This document shows, in pieces, positions 8,648 through 16,954 of a DNA stretch of 64,000 bases. The stretch comes from Burkholderia sp. NRF60-BP8. GTDB taxonomy: Bacteria > Pseudomonadota > Gammaproteobacteria > Burkholderiales > Burkholderiaceae. The notes beneath the pieces were generated by a model that ran no database searches, was not told the origin of the DNA, and saw only the letters and a program-made list of their open reading frames with translations. A program made the translations under genes and the position numbers. Numbering within the stretch: the stretch's first letter is position 1; each line of letters starts with the position of its first letter. The stretch spans positions 1,116,001 to 1,180,000 of the forward strand of contig NZ_CP013372.1 in NCBI RefSeq assembly GCF_001522585.2, written 5' to 3'.

Positions 8648-9912
8648 AACAGGAACGATTGAGCGTCGACGTCGCGATCGTCGGCGCGGGGCCGGCCGGG
8701 CTGTCGGCCGCGCGGGCCGCCGCGCGCAGCGGCGCGACCGTCGCGATCGTCGACGACAACCCGCGGGCGGGCGGGCAGATCTGGCGGCAGCCGGCCGCGG
8801 CCGCACCGACGCGTGCCGCGGCCGAACGCCTCGCCATCCTGAGGCAGCCGAACGTCACGCATCTCGCGGCGACGCGCATCGTCGCCGAAACGCAGCCGGG
8901 AACGCTGCTGCTCGAGGATGACGAACGCGGGCTGCTGCTCGATTTCCGGACGCTGATTCTCTGCTGCGGCGCCCGCGAGCTGCTGCTGCCGTTCCCGGGC
9001 TGGACGCTGCCCGGCGTGACCGGCGCAGGCGGCTTGCAGGCGCTGATCAAGTACGGGCTCGACGTGCGCGGGCAGCGCACGGTGATCGCGGGCAGCGGGC
9101 CGCTGCTGCTGGCGAGCGCGGCGACGGCCCGGCAGGCCGGCGCACGCGTATCGCACGTGCTCGAACAGGCCGCATGGAGCGACGTGGCCGGCTTCGGCGC
9201 GGGGCTGTGGCGCTGGCCGTCGAAGCTCGCGCAGGCCGCGAAGCTCGTCACGTCGGCGTATCGGCCCGCTGCGCACGTCGTCGAAGCCTTCGGCGACGTG
9301 CGGCTCGAACGCGTGCGGATTCGCCAAGGCGATCGCGAATTCGACGTCGACTGCGACCGGCTCGCGTGCGGCTTCGGCCTCGTGCCGAACACCGTGCTGC
9401 CGCGCCATCTCGGCTGCCAGATCGAGAACGGCGCCGTGGCGGTCGACGCGCATCAGCGTACGAGCCGCGACGGGTATTTCGCGGCGGGCGAATGCACGGG
9501 CGTCGGCGGCAGCGAACTGGCAATGGTCGAAGGCGAAATCGCGGGCTACGCGGCGACCGGGCAGACCGCACAACTGGCCGAGCTCGTCGCACGGCGGGCC
9601 CACTGGCAGGCGTTCGCGGATGCCGTCCGCGAGCGCTTCGCGATCCGGGAGCCGATCCGCCGGCTCGCGCGGCCCGACACGCTGCTGTGTCGTTGCGAGG
9701 ACGTGCGGTTCGACGCGGTCGCACGAGAGCCGGGCTGGACGGCCGCCAAACTGCAGTCGCGTTGCGGGATGGGCGCGTGCCAGGGCCGCGTGTGCGGCGC
9801 GGCCGCGCAGGCACTGTTCGGCTGGGCGCCGCAGGCGCCGCGCACGCCGCTCGTGCCCGCGCGGGTCGGTACGCTGATGCTCGACGGCCCGGGATCCTGC
9901 GACGGCGCATGA
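8644..9912 (+). CDS. NAD(P)/FAD-type and BFD-like [2Fe-2S] subunit of D-hydroxyproline dehydrogenase
   Basis: This 422-residue protein resembles HcnB/SoxA-alpha electron-transfer flavoproteins. It has an N-terminal FAD site (VAIVGAGPAGLSAARAA, about residues 10-26) and a second pyridine-nucleotide-type fold in the middle (RTVIAGSGPLLLASA, about 145-160). A C-terminal bacterioferredoxin-type domain carries the cysteine set CRCEDV and CGMGACQGRVCG (about residues 346-385). It overlaps the ferredoxin-like gene by ATGA and is the last gene of the plus-strand arm. Together the three proteins form the heteromeric dye-linked dehydrogenase rather than an oxidase, which is inferred from the subunit set. 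Confidence 0.88.
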   Translation: MKQERLSVDVAIVGAGPAGLSAARAAARSGATVAIVDDNPRAGGQIWRQPAAAAPTRAAAERLAILRQPNVTHLAATRIVAETQPGTLLLEDDERGLLLDFRTLILCCGARELLLPFPGWTLPGVTGAGGLQALIKYGLDVRGQRTVIAGSGPLLLASAATARQAGARVSHVLEQAAWSDVAGFGAGLWRWPSKLAQAAKLVTSAYRPAAHVVEAFGDVRLERVRIRQGDREFDVDCDRLACGFGLVPNTVLPRHLGCQIENGAVAVDAHQRTSRDGYFAAGECTGVGGSELAMVEGEIAGYAATGQTAQLAELVARRAHWQAFADAVRERFAIREPIRRLARPDTLLCRCEDVRFDAVAREPGWTAAKLQSRCGMGACQGRVCGAAAQALFGWAPQAPRTPLVPARVGTLMLDGPGSCDGA

Positions 9913-9982
9913 CGCGTGCGGGCTTGCGAATACGCGAGTGCGCCGGCCGGACGCGGTACCGAAGCGGCAAGCCGCCGCCATC

Positions 9983-10261
9983 TCATCGGCCGACCGCGTG
10001 TGTGGCGAGGTGCTGGCGGATCAGCGACAGGTAACGATCGCCGACCGAGAAATCGCGGGCCGCGCGCGGCCGGGCCGGAGCCGGCCGCAGCGTGGCCGGC
10101 GCGCTCATGCCCAGATACCGGCACACGGCGGACGGAAAGGGCTTGCGCGTATGCCCGAGCTGACGCGCCGCGCGCTCGACGCGGGCATCGCCGACCTGGG
10201 CACGAAGCCACGCCAGCACTTGGCGATCGGTGTCGTTGACGATACGGACCAGATGTTCCAT
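9983..10261 (-). CDS. Uncharacterised small protein under LexA-type control
   Basis: The 92-residue product beginning MEHLVRIVNDTDRQVLAWL is not recognised. It is predicted soluble, with no signal peptide. The N-terminal half is helical and charged, and a basic RKPFPSAVCRYLG segment sits near residues 39-51. A Pro/Arg/Ala-rich linker precedes a final DRYLSLIRQHLA helix. The start at 10261 is supported by a GAGGTG site just upstream; the longer start at 10273 would run into the operator. A perfect SOS box lies 12-27 bases before the start codon, so the gene is probably derepressed after DNA damage. It lies downstream of, and on the same strand as, the di-haem peroxidase but appears to have its own promoter. 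The function is unknown; a DNA-damage response accessory protein is only a guess. Confidence 0.7.
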   Translation of the reverse strand: MEHLVRIVNDTDRQVLAWLRAQVGDARVERAARQLGHTRKPFPSAVCRYLGMSAPATLRPAPARPRAARDFSVGDRYLSLIRQHLATHAVGR

Positions 10262-10272
10262 CGCGCACCTCA

Positions 10273-10306
10273 CTGTTCATAAATACAGTACTGTAAATAT
10301 AACCAG
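10273..10306 (-). promoter_or_regulatory. LexA (SOS) box plus adjacent degenerate second box
   Basis: CTGTTCATAAATACAG at 10273-10288 is an exact CTGT-N8-ACAG LexA operator, extended on the right by TA as in the long consensus. A second near-match, CTGT-N8-CCAG, occupies 10291-10306, offset by 18 bases. The first box lies immediately upstream of the Shine-Dalgarno of the small minus-strand gene at 10261, where LexA would cover the promoter and transcription start. No gene starts on the plus strand nearby. Confidence 0.85.
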
Positions 10307-10357
10307 TAGTTGCGGTAATCGCAAGCGGTGGCGCGTCGACTGGCCGTTCGGCCAGGG

Positions 10358-11743
10358 TCAGCGCGCCGGTGCGACGGTGCGCGCGATCCGCGCGTCGGGC
10401 GCGGCCGACGCGGCGCGGCCGGTATAGCGCGCGTCAGTCAGCGTGCCGAGGAACGCGACGATGTCGTCGATTTCCGCGTCGGTCAGCGCGGGCGCCGTGC
10501 CGGGCCGGCGGTTCATCGGCGTCGAGTTGACGTTGATGTTGCCGCGATAGGCGGCCGGCACGTCGTCGAACGTCTTGGCGCCGTGATACCAGAAGCCGGG
10601 ATCGGTCGAGCGCGTGTTGTAGAACGCGACCGCGTCGCGCAGCGTCGTGAACACGCCGTTGTGCATGAACGTCTGCTTGACCGCGACGTTGCGCAGCCCG
10701 GGCGTGCGCAGGTAGCCGCACCATTGCGTCGGTTCGGGCCAGCGCAGCCGCCGCGCGGTATCGCACAGCCCGTTGTCGAAATGGCGCGGATCGCGGTTCG
10801 CCGGCAGCGCGCGGTTGCGCGGCACCGCGATCGCGTCGTAGCCGAAATCGGTGAAGAGCGAGCGTTCCGGGCGGCTCGACGTATCCGACAGCGTATGGCA
10901 GGTCATGCAATTGCCCTTGTCCGGATTCCGGAACAGCGCGAGGCCGCGCATCTCGGCCGGCGCGAGCGGCGTGCGCGTGCGCAGGAACGCGTCGAAGCGC
11001 GACGTGAACGGCGCCATCTCGTCGCTCTGCAGATAGGCTTCGACGGCCGAGCCCAGCGCGCGCACCAGTTGCTCGGGATCGCGCCGTACCGGCGCGCCGA
11101 AGCGCGCGGCGAGATCGGGCGCGAGTTCGGTCGCATCGACCTTGCGCAGCAGCGCGGCCGGCGACCGGTTGTTCATCTCGTTCGGATCGAACAGCGGCCC
11201 GCGGATCTGCTCGGCGAGCGTATCCGCGCGACCGTCGCTGAACAGGCCGCCGAACGGCGACGGGGCCGGCGCATCGTCGTCCTGGTAGAAGTGGCGGCGC
11301 GGCACGTAGCGCACGTACAGCAGCGACGGCGCATTGCGTCGGCTGAAGCGCCCGGGCCGGCTGCCTTCCGGCACGCCGGGCCCCGCGAGCGATGCGGCCG
11401 ACAGCGTCGGCGCGAACGCGCGGCCCGGATCGTGGCAGCCCGCGCACGACATGCCGCGCGGCTCGGACAGCCGCGGATCGAAGAAGATCCGGCGGCCGAG
11501 CGCGACGAGCGTCGGGTCGGGCGCGAAGCGGGCGGTGGCCGCGTCGATCTTGCTCGTCACCTGCGGCGTGCCGTTGCCGATCGTGTCGACGACGCGCGAA
11601 GGCGGCGCGCCGGGAAGCAGGACCGTTTCGGCCGGCGCGGCGTGGGCCGCGAGCGTCAGGCCGGCGAGCACGGTCGCGGCAAGCATGTGCAGCGTTTGCC
11701 GGCCGCGCCCGCCGTGGCCGTCGCATCGAACTGCTTCTGTCAC
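10358..11743 (-). CDS. Di-haem cytochrome c peroxidase/MauG-family protein
   Basis: The 461-residue exported c-type cytochrome has two CXXCH haem sites: C100-A-G-C103-H104 and C279-M-T-C282-H283. That is the layout of bacterial cytochrome c peroxidases and MauG relatives, which reduce hydrogen peroxide or oxidise protein side chains in the periplasm. The GTG start at 11743 overlaps the stop of the phosphoesterase gene (GTGA) and gives a basic n-region before the hydrophobic LAATVLAGLTLAAHA segment. The alternative ATG at 11686 would give a signal peptide with almost no n-region. The tight overlap with a phosphoesterase lipoprotein suggests a joint extracytoplasmic role, but no substrate can be named. 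Confidence 0.87.
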   Translation of the reverse strand: MTEAVRCDGHGGRGRQTLHMLAATVLAGLTLAAHAAPAETVLLPGAPPSRVVDTIGNGTPQVTSKIDAATARFAPDPTLVALGRRIFFDPRLSEPRGMSCAGCHDPGRAFAPTLSAASLAGPGVPEGSRPGRFSRRNAPSLLYVRYVPRRHFYQDDDAPAPSPFGGLFSDGRADTLAEQIRGPLFDPNEMNNRSPAALLRKVDATELAPDLAARFGAPVRRDPEQLVRALGSAVEAYLQSDEMAPFTSRFDAFLRTRTPLAPAEMRGLALFRNPDKGNCMTCHTLSDTSSRPERSLFTDFGYDAIAVPRNRALPANRDPRHFDNGLCDTARRLRWPEPTQWCGYLRTPGLRNVAVKQTFMHNGVFTTLRDAVAFYNTRSTDPGFWYHGAKTFDDVPAAYRGNINVNSTPMNRRPGTAPALTDAEIDDIVAFLGTLTDARYTGRAASAAPDARIARTVAPAR

Positions 11744-13203
11744 GGCGCGATGAACCCCGTCTTGTCGCAGGCGAGCGTCGTGCCCGACTGGTTGCACGAC
11801 GCGAGCCGCTTGCCGGCCGCCGAATACGCATGGAACACCCAGCCCGTCGCCGGTGCCGGGTTGCGCTCCATGATCAGGAAACCGAAGCTGTTGTTGTGCG
11901 AAAGCCGCTCGATCACGGCGCCCGGCGCGGGCGTCAGGCCGGCCGGGAATGGGTCGGGCAGCGCGACGTCGAGGTTGTCGCCGCCGTTGCCGGAGACGAT
12001 CGTCGCCGGGTGCCCGGACGAGAAGTTGATCGCCTGGAAATCGTGCACGTGGCCGTGCAGCGCGACGTGGACGCCCGGCGGGTAGTACGCCTGCGCGTTG
12101 AGGCTCGACATCACCGACTGCAGCGCGAGGTTGCCCGGCGCCGGCGTGCTGCCGGCGATCGGCGCGAACGCGAGGATCGGGTGATGGTTCGTGAAGATCG
12201 TCGTCGTCATGCCGGGCTTCGACGCGAGCGAGCCGACCGTCTGGAACTGCTTCTGGTAGATGCCGAACTGCGCGTCCGTCGTCTTCAGCGGGCTGCGGCC
12301 GACCTTCGCGGTGTCGAACACGATCACCTGCGAGCCGCCGCCGAGCGACACCGCATAGGGTTCCGAATAGTTCGCGCTGTTGTCGTTGGCCGGATCGTCG
12401 CACGAACGTGCGGCCGAATACGGGTGCGGGTCGAGGAAACGGAACCAGCCCTGGCCCGCGCGCGCGCATTCCTCGTGATTGCCGCGCACGACCACCCACG
12501 GCGCCTTCGCGAGCAACGGCGCGGCCGGGCGGAACAGGTCGGCCTGCCACGTATCCCAACCATAGCCCCACGGGCTGTCCTTGCAGCCGGCGATGTCCGG
12601 CGGGCACGCGTTCTCGCGATAGTGGTAGTCGCCGACGTGCAGCACGAGATCGGGCGCCAGCTTCGCGACGCTGGCCGCGATCGTGTCGAGCGGCCAGACC
12701 GCGGCGTCGTTGCACGCTTGCCATGCGTTGTCGGCCTTCTTCATCCGGCAGCCCGTGTCGGCGATGATCGCGATGCGCTGCGGCTGCGCTTTCGGCAGCG
12801 GCAGCGTGCGGCCCGCGACGCTGGCCGCCTGCGCGCCGGCCGGCAACGTCGCCTCGCAGACGGACACCGGGAAGCTCGACGGTTTCGAATCGGCCGGGTC
12901 GCTGGCGGTCGGCCGCTGGGCGACGGTCGCGGCGCCCGCGCGCAGCGCCATGCGCGACAGCTTGCCGTCGACGGTCAGTTGCGGGCACGGCGAATCGCCG
13001 GCCGACGCGGGCGTGTAGTTCGTGACGACGCGCGCGATGGCCTGGTTCGCATCGCCGATCTCGACCCATGCGGCCTGGACGTTGACCGACGCGCTGGCCG
13101 GATCGTCCGGCGTATCGATGTGATTCGAGCACGCGGACAACGCGGCGAGGGCAACAAGAGGAGCGCAGCGCACGAGCAGCGCACGCGTGATGAGTCGTCG
13201 CAT
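11740..13203 (-). CDS. Secreted lipoprotein metallophosphoesterase (calcineurin-like)
   Basis: The 487-residue protein begins with a lipoprotein signal peptide ending in LSAC (lipidated C25). The calcineurin-like metal-binding set is present: IADTG with D149, GDYHY at 191-195, GNHE at 241-244, the NHHP motif near 335, and GHVH near 382. Such enzymes hydrolyse phosphoesters with a binuclear metal centre; this group includes purple-acid-phosphatase-like proteins. The substrate is unknown. The ATG at 13203 was chosen because it gives the lipoprotein signal; the open frame extends to 13431 without a plausible signal. The stop overlaps the GTG of the di-haem peroxidase, so the two are translationally coupled. 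Confidence 0.85.
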   Translation of the reverse strand: MRRLITRALLVRCAPLVALAALSACSNHIDTPDDPASASVNVQAAWVEIGDANQAIARVVTNYTPASAGDSPCPQLTVDGKLSRMALRAGAATVAQRPTASDPADSKPSSFPVSVCEATLPAGAQAASVAGRTLPLPKAQPQRIAIIADTGCRMKKADNAWQACNDAAVWPLDTIAASVAKLAPDLVLHVGDYHYRENACPPDIAGCKDSPWGYGWDTWQADLFRPAAPLLAKAPWVVVRGNHEECARAGQGWFRFLDPHPYSAARSCDDPANDNSANYSEPYAVSLGGGSQVIVFDTAKVGRSPLKTTDAQFGIYQKQFQTVGSLASKPGMTTTIFTNHHPILAFAPIAGSTPAPGNLALQSVMSSLNAQAYYPPGVHVALHGHVHDFQAINFSSGHPATIVSGNGGDNLDVALPDPFPAGLTPAPGAVIERLSHNNSFGFLIMERNPAPATGWVFHAYSAAGKRLASCNQSGTTLACDKTGFIAP

Positions 13204-13298
13204 GGGAGGAGAAGGCGCCGTAGGAAAGTCGTCAACGATACGCAGCGCGAATGTAAGAAATGTGAAAAGCGGGGCGTGACGGGGCGCACAAGGACCGG

Positions 13299-13329
13299 CC
13301 TTGACCTCAAGCCGGCTTGAAGTAGCACA
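13299..13329 (+). promoter_or_regulatory. SoxR/MerR-type promoter: -35 TTGACC, 19-bp spacer with CCTCAAG-N4-CTTGAAG dyad
   Basis: TTGACC (13299-13304) is followed by a 19-base spacer that contains a 14-bp perfect palindrome (TCAAGCCGGCTTGA, 13305-13318), then a weak -10 at 13324-13329 (CACAGT). The 18-bp element CCTCAAG-CCGG-CTTGAAG (13303-13320) differs from the SoxR box CCTCAAG-N4-CTTGAGG at one arm position. An over-long spacer with the dyad between -35 and -10 is the hallmark of MerR-family activated promoters. It points at the methyltransferase gene starting at 13368. Confidence 0.7.
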
Positions 13330-13367
13330 GTCCGGTTCGTCATCAATGAATCGGAAGGGGATCGACG

Positions 13368-14216
13368 ATGGAAGCCAACCGGCCCAACGAAGCGCAATCG
13401 GCGCTATGGAACGGTCCGTCGGGGCGCGCATGGGTCGATGCGCAGGCGTCGCTGGACCGGATGTTCGAGCCGTTCGAAGCGCTGCTGGCGGATGCCGCGG
13501 CAGCGTCGTCGGCCAGTCGCGTGCTCGATGTCGGTTGCGGCACGGGCGCGGTCACGCTCGCGATCGCGCGGCGGCTCGGCGCGAACGCGCAGTGCACGGG
13601 CATCGATATTTCGGCGCGGATGATCGACGCCGCCCGGGCGCGCGCCGAACGCTGCGGCCTGCGCGCCCGCTTCGTGTGCGCGGACGGGCAGACGCATGCG
13701 TTCGAGCCGGCGAGCGTCGACCTGATCGTGTCGCGCCTCGGCGTGATGTTCTTCGACGACCCGGTGCGGGCGTTCGCGAACCTGCGGCGGGCGGCGCGCC
13801 CGGGTGCGCAGATGCGGTTCGTCGCGTGGCGTGGCGCGGCCGACAATCCGTTCATGACGACGGCCGAGCGGGCGGCCGCGCCGCTGCTGCCGAATCTGCC
13901 CGTGCGGCAGCCCGGTGCACCGGGGCAGTTCGCATTCGGCGACCGGCAGCGGATCGCATCGGTGCTGTCGGACAGCGGCTGGGCCGACGTCGCGATCGAG
14001 CCGGTCGACCGGGCGTGCGTGCTGCCGGAGCCTGCGCTGGACGACTACATTGCCCGGCTGGGCCCGGTAGGCCTCGCATTGCTGGAGACGGACGAAGCGA
14101 CGCGGCGGTGCGTGATCGACACGATGCGCGCGGCGTTCGAGCCGTACGTGCATGGCGCCGAGGTGCGTTTCGATGCGGCGTGCTGGCTCGTGACGGCGCG
14201 CGCGCCGAGCGCATGA
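13368..14216 (+). CDS. Class I SAM-dependent methyltransferase
   Basis: The 282-residue protein has the Rossmann SAM-binding motif VLDVGCGTGAVT (about residues 52-63), followed by the acidic residue in GIDISARMI and the VSRLGVMFF post-motif. It resembles UbiE/Methyltransf_25-type small-molecule methyltransferases; the acceptor cannot be told from sequence. The start has an AAGGGG site at about 13352. It is divergent from the phosphoesterase lipoprotein gene. Upstream lies a SoxR-like promoter, which suggests induction by redox-cycling compounds and perhaps a role in modifying quinones, phenazines or similar compounds. That role is inference. Confidence 0.85.
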   Translation: MEANRPNEAQSALWNGPSGRAWVDAQASLDRMFEPFEALLADAAAASSASRVLDVGCGTGAVTLAIARRLGANAQCTGIDISARMIDAARARAERCGLRARFVCADGQTHAFEPASVDLIVSRLGVMFFDDPVRAFANLRRAARPGAQMRFVAWRGAADNPFMTTAERAAAPLLPNLPVRQPGAPGQFAFGDRQRIASVLSDSGWADVAIEPVDRACVLPEPALDDYIARLGPVGLALLETDEATRRCVIDTMRAAFEPYVHGAEVRFDAACWLVTARAPSA

Positions 14217-14317
14217 TGTGTCGCATGAAAGGAGCGGATCAGGGAGTGGTTGGCCATCCGCTGGCCCCGCGCGTGACCGTGCCCGCGTGACGCAGCGGAT
14301 GGCGCGGCGCGCGGTCG

Positions 14318-14629
14318 TCAGCGTTTCCGCGCGCGCAGCATCAGCCACGCGCAGCCACCGGCGACCAACGCGAGTCCGAGCAGGACGGCCTCGGCGCCGA
14401 GCGCGAAACCGGGCGGCATTTCGCCGCTGTTCGGTACCGGCGACAGGTTGCCGCTCATCGCGACTGCGCCGCCGCCGAGCAGCGCCGCGCAGACGATCCA
14501 GTAGACCTTGCCGAGCGGCGCCGCGGCGCGGATCCGCCACAGCGCGATGCCGGCGCCGCCGAGGTACAGCACGGCGAGCGTGCCGAGTGCGATGACGTCG
14601 ACGGCGCGGCTTTGCAGCAACCCGCTCAC
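14318..14629 (-). CDS. Small three-helix membrane protein coupled to the BCCT transporter
   Basis: The 103-residue protein has three hydrophobic segments (about residues 10-32, 42-58 and 77-97) and an Arg/Lys-rich C-terminal end (RARKR). No family is recognised. It starts with GTG at 14629, overlapping the transporter stop by GTGA, so its translation depends on the transporter gene. This suggests an accessory or regulatory subunit of the transporter, but nothing in the sequence proves interaction. Confidence 0.7.
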   Translation of the reverse strand: MSGLLQSRAVDVIALGTLAVLYLGGAGIALWRIRAAAPLGKVYWIVCAALLGGGAVAMSGNLSPVPNSGEMPPGFALGAEAVLLGLALVAGGCAWLMLRARKR

Positions 14630-16656
14630 TCGGCCTCCGTCGCGTGCCCCGGCGCGCGGCTCAGCAGGTGCGTGCGAGTGTCCGCGGCGAGCGACACGTA
14701 GCGTTCGTACTGGCGCAGCACGTCGGCGATCACTTCGTCGCCGCGCAGGTATTCGACGTCGTAGCCGAGCCGGCCATCCTCGAAGAACGTGACGATCCCG
14801 TACACGTGCGCCCGCGCGGCTTCCGGCTCGGCCGCCTCGCGCATCAGGAACGCGGCCGCGGATTTCGCGGTGACGCGCACGCCATACACGAAATCGCGGT
14901 GTTCGGCGGTCGGCACGGTGAGCCGCACCGCATCGTCGCCGTCGCGCTGCACGTGCGCATCGACGCCGCTTGCGCGCAGCTCGTCGGCGACCTTGCGCAG
15001 CGCGGGCTCGACCGTTTCGGCGACGAACTGGCGCGCCTCGGCCTCGGTCGTCTGCCGCAGGATGTGCGTCAGGCGATGGCGCCAGTGCTGGCCGGTCCAG
15101 AAGCTCGCCGCAGGCGCGATGTCCTGCGAATAGTGCGCACGGTCGGCCGCGAGCCCGCGCCACAGCCCGTAGCACAGCGCGAGCATGATGAGGGCGACCG
15201 GCAGCGCCGCGATCAGCGTCATCGCCTGCAACGCGCCGAGCCCGCCCGCGACGAGCAGCACCGCGGCCGTCACGCCGAGCAGCGCGGCCCAGAACAGCCG
15301 CTGCCAGACCGGCGAATGCGCGTTGCCGCGCGTCGCGATCTGGTCGATCACGAACGCGCCCGAATCGGCGGACGTGACGAAGAACACCGCGATCAGCACG
15401 ATCGCGACGATCGACAGCAGTTGCGGAAACGGCAGGAAATCGAAGAAGCGGAACAGCAGCGCATCGACGTTGGTCGCCGTCTGCGCGAGCGCGCCGGCCG
15501 CGCCGTGCGTGTCGAGCCAGATCGCGCTGTTGCCGAACACGGTCATCCACACGAGGTTGAACGCGGTCGGCACGAGCAGCACGCCGATCACGAACTGGCG
15601 GATCGTACGGCCGCGCGAGATGCGCGCGATGAACATGCCGACGAACGGCGACCACGACACCCACCACGCCCAGTAGAGAATCGTCCAGCCGCCGAACCAG
15701 CCTTCCTCCCGCGGCGGCGCGTAGGCGTACGTACGGAACGACAGGTCGACGAGGCTCGACAGGTACTGGCCGATGTTGTCGCCGAGCGCGCGCAGCAGGA
15801 ATGCGGTCGGGCCTGCGACCACCACGAAGGCGAGCAGCAGGAACGCGAGCAGCAGGTTCAGCTCGGACAGCCGGCGCACGCCCTTGTCGAGGCCGGTCGC
15901 GGCCGACACGCCCGCGAGGATCACGACCACCGCGACGAGCCCGATGCGGAACAGGTTGCCGCCCGTGTCCCACCCGGCGGCCGTATGCAGGCCCGCGCTC
16001 AGTTGCATCACGCCGTAGCCGAGGGTTGTCGCGATCCCGGCGACCGTGCCGACGAGCGCGAACGCGTCGACCGTGTGACCGACCCAGCCGTCGATGCGCT
16101 CGCGCAGCACCGGATACAGCCCCGAGCGCAGCGTGAGCGGCAGGTTGTAGCGGAAGCCGAAGTACGCGAGCACGAGCCCCATCAGCCCGTAGATCGCCCA
16201 CGCGTGGAAGCCCCAGTGGAAGAACGTCATCAGCATCGCTTCGCGCGCGGCGGCAGGCGTGCCGGGATCGACGGTCGGCGGCTTCAGGAAATGCTGCATC
16301 GGCTCGCCGACACCGAAGTACATCAGCCCGATGCCCATGCCGGCCGCGAACAGCATCGCCGTCCACGACACGAAGCTGAATTCGGGTTCGGCGTCGTCGG
16401 GGCCGAGCCGGATATTGCCGAAGTCGCTGGCGGCGATCAGCACGAGAAACACGAGGAAGCCGGTGACGGCGAGCACGTAGAACCAGTCGAACCGTGCGAT
16501 GACCCATTGCTGGCCGGCGGAGAACAGTGCGCCGGCTTCGCTCGGGTGCAGTGCGCACACGACGAGTAGCGCGCCGATGACGGCGAGCGCGGGCAGGACG
16601 ACCTGCGGCTTGAATGTCGTGCGGGGCGAGGGACGGGAATCCGGCATGGCGGGCAT
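14626..16656 (-). CDS. betT: BCCT-family choline/betaine transporter, BetT-like
   Basis: The 676-residue protein is a betaine/choline/carnitine transporter. About twelve hydrophobic segments are visible, with the conserved aromatic box WAWWVSWSPFVGMFIARISRGRTIR in the middle and the glycine stretch FAAGMGIGLMYFGVGEP in the first third. A long cytoplasmic C-terminal tail of about 150 residues follows the last membrane segment, the feature of BetT-type carriers where the tail senses osmolality. Choline uptake for glycine-betaine synthesis is therefore the likely function. The exact start is uncertain: ATG at 16656 and a second at 16647 are both possible. No betIBA genes are in the window. Confidence 0.87.
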   Translation of the reverse strand: MPAMPDSRPSPRTTFKPQVVLPALAVIGALLVVCALHPSEAGALFSAGQQWVIARFDWFYVLAVTGFLVFLVLIAASDFGNIRLGPDDAEPEFSFVSWTAMLFAAGMGIGLMYFGVGEPMQHFLKPPTVDPGTPAAAREAMLMTFFHWGFHAWAIYGLMGLVLAYFGFRYNLPLTLRSGLYPVLRERIDGWVGHTVDAFALVGTVAGIATTLGYGVMQLSAGLHTAAGWDTGGNLFRIGLVAVVVILAGVSAATGLDKGVRRLSELNLLLAFLLLAFVVVAGPTAFLLRALGDNIGQYLSSLVDLSFRTYAYAPPREEGWFGGWTILYWAWWVSWSPFVGMFIARISRGRTIRQFVIGVLLVPTAFNLVWMTVFGNSAIWLDTHGAAGALAQTATNVDALLFRFFDFLPFPQLLSIVAIVLIAVFFVTSADSGAFVIDQIATRGNAHSPVWQRLFWAALLGVTAAVLLVAGGLGALQAMTLIAALPVALIMLALCYGLWRGLAADRAHYSQDIAPAASFWTGQHWRHRLTHILRQTTEAEARQFVAETVEPALRKVADELRASGVDAHVQRDGDDAVRLTVPTAEHRDFVYGVRVTAKSAAAFLMREAAEPEAARAHVYGIVTFFEDGRLGYDVEYLRGDEVIADVLRQYERYVSLAADTRTHLLSRAPGHATEAE

Positions 16657-16882
16657 CCAGTTGTGGGCGCAACGAAGCGCGACGCCGCCCGGCGCGCACG
16701 TCGCGCGTCGGACCCTGATACGGCGTGCGTCGAGTGTACCGCGGTGTCAGGACTGCAAGAAGGGGTATGCAGAAGGATGAACCTGACGGATTGTAAGGTA
16801 TCGCGGCCATCGAGAAAACCCGCGCGATGCGCGCGGCGGGCCGGCGAGGCGGGGAACGCGCCGCGACGAACGCGTATCGGGC

Positions 16883-16919
16883 GCCCGGACGGCGCGCGCG
16901 GCAAGCGCATCGTCCGGGC
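16883..16919. repeat. 9-bp inverted repeat downstream of the porin gene
   Basis: GCCCGGACG (16883-16891) and CGTCCGGGC (16911-16919) can form a stem with a 19-base GC-rich loop. It lies 36 bases past the porin stop, where a terminator is expected on the minus strand, but no T-tract follows in either direction. The 298-base interval between the porin and transporter genes shows no gene. Confidence 0.55.
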
Positions 16920-16954
16920 CGGAGACGGCGCGCGGAAGGCGCCGCTGGACGGGC

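Noticed and set aside
10328-12085. 585-codon plus-strand frame antisense to the di-haem peroxidase
   Set aside because: Arg-rich shadow translation; the minus-strand gene carries both CXXCH haem motifs.
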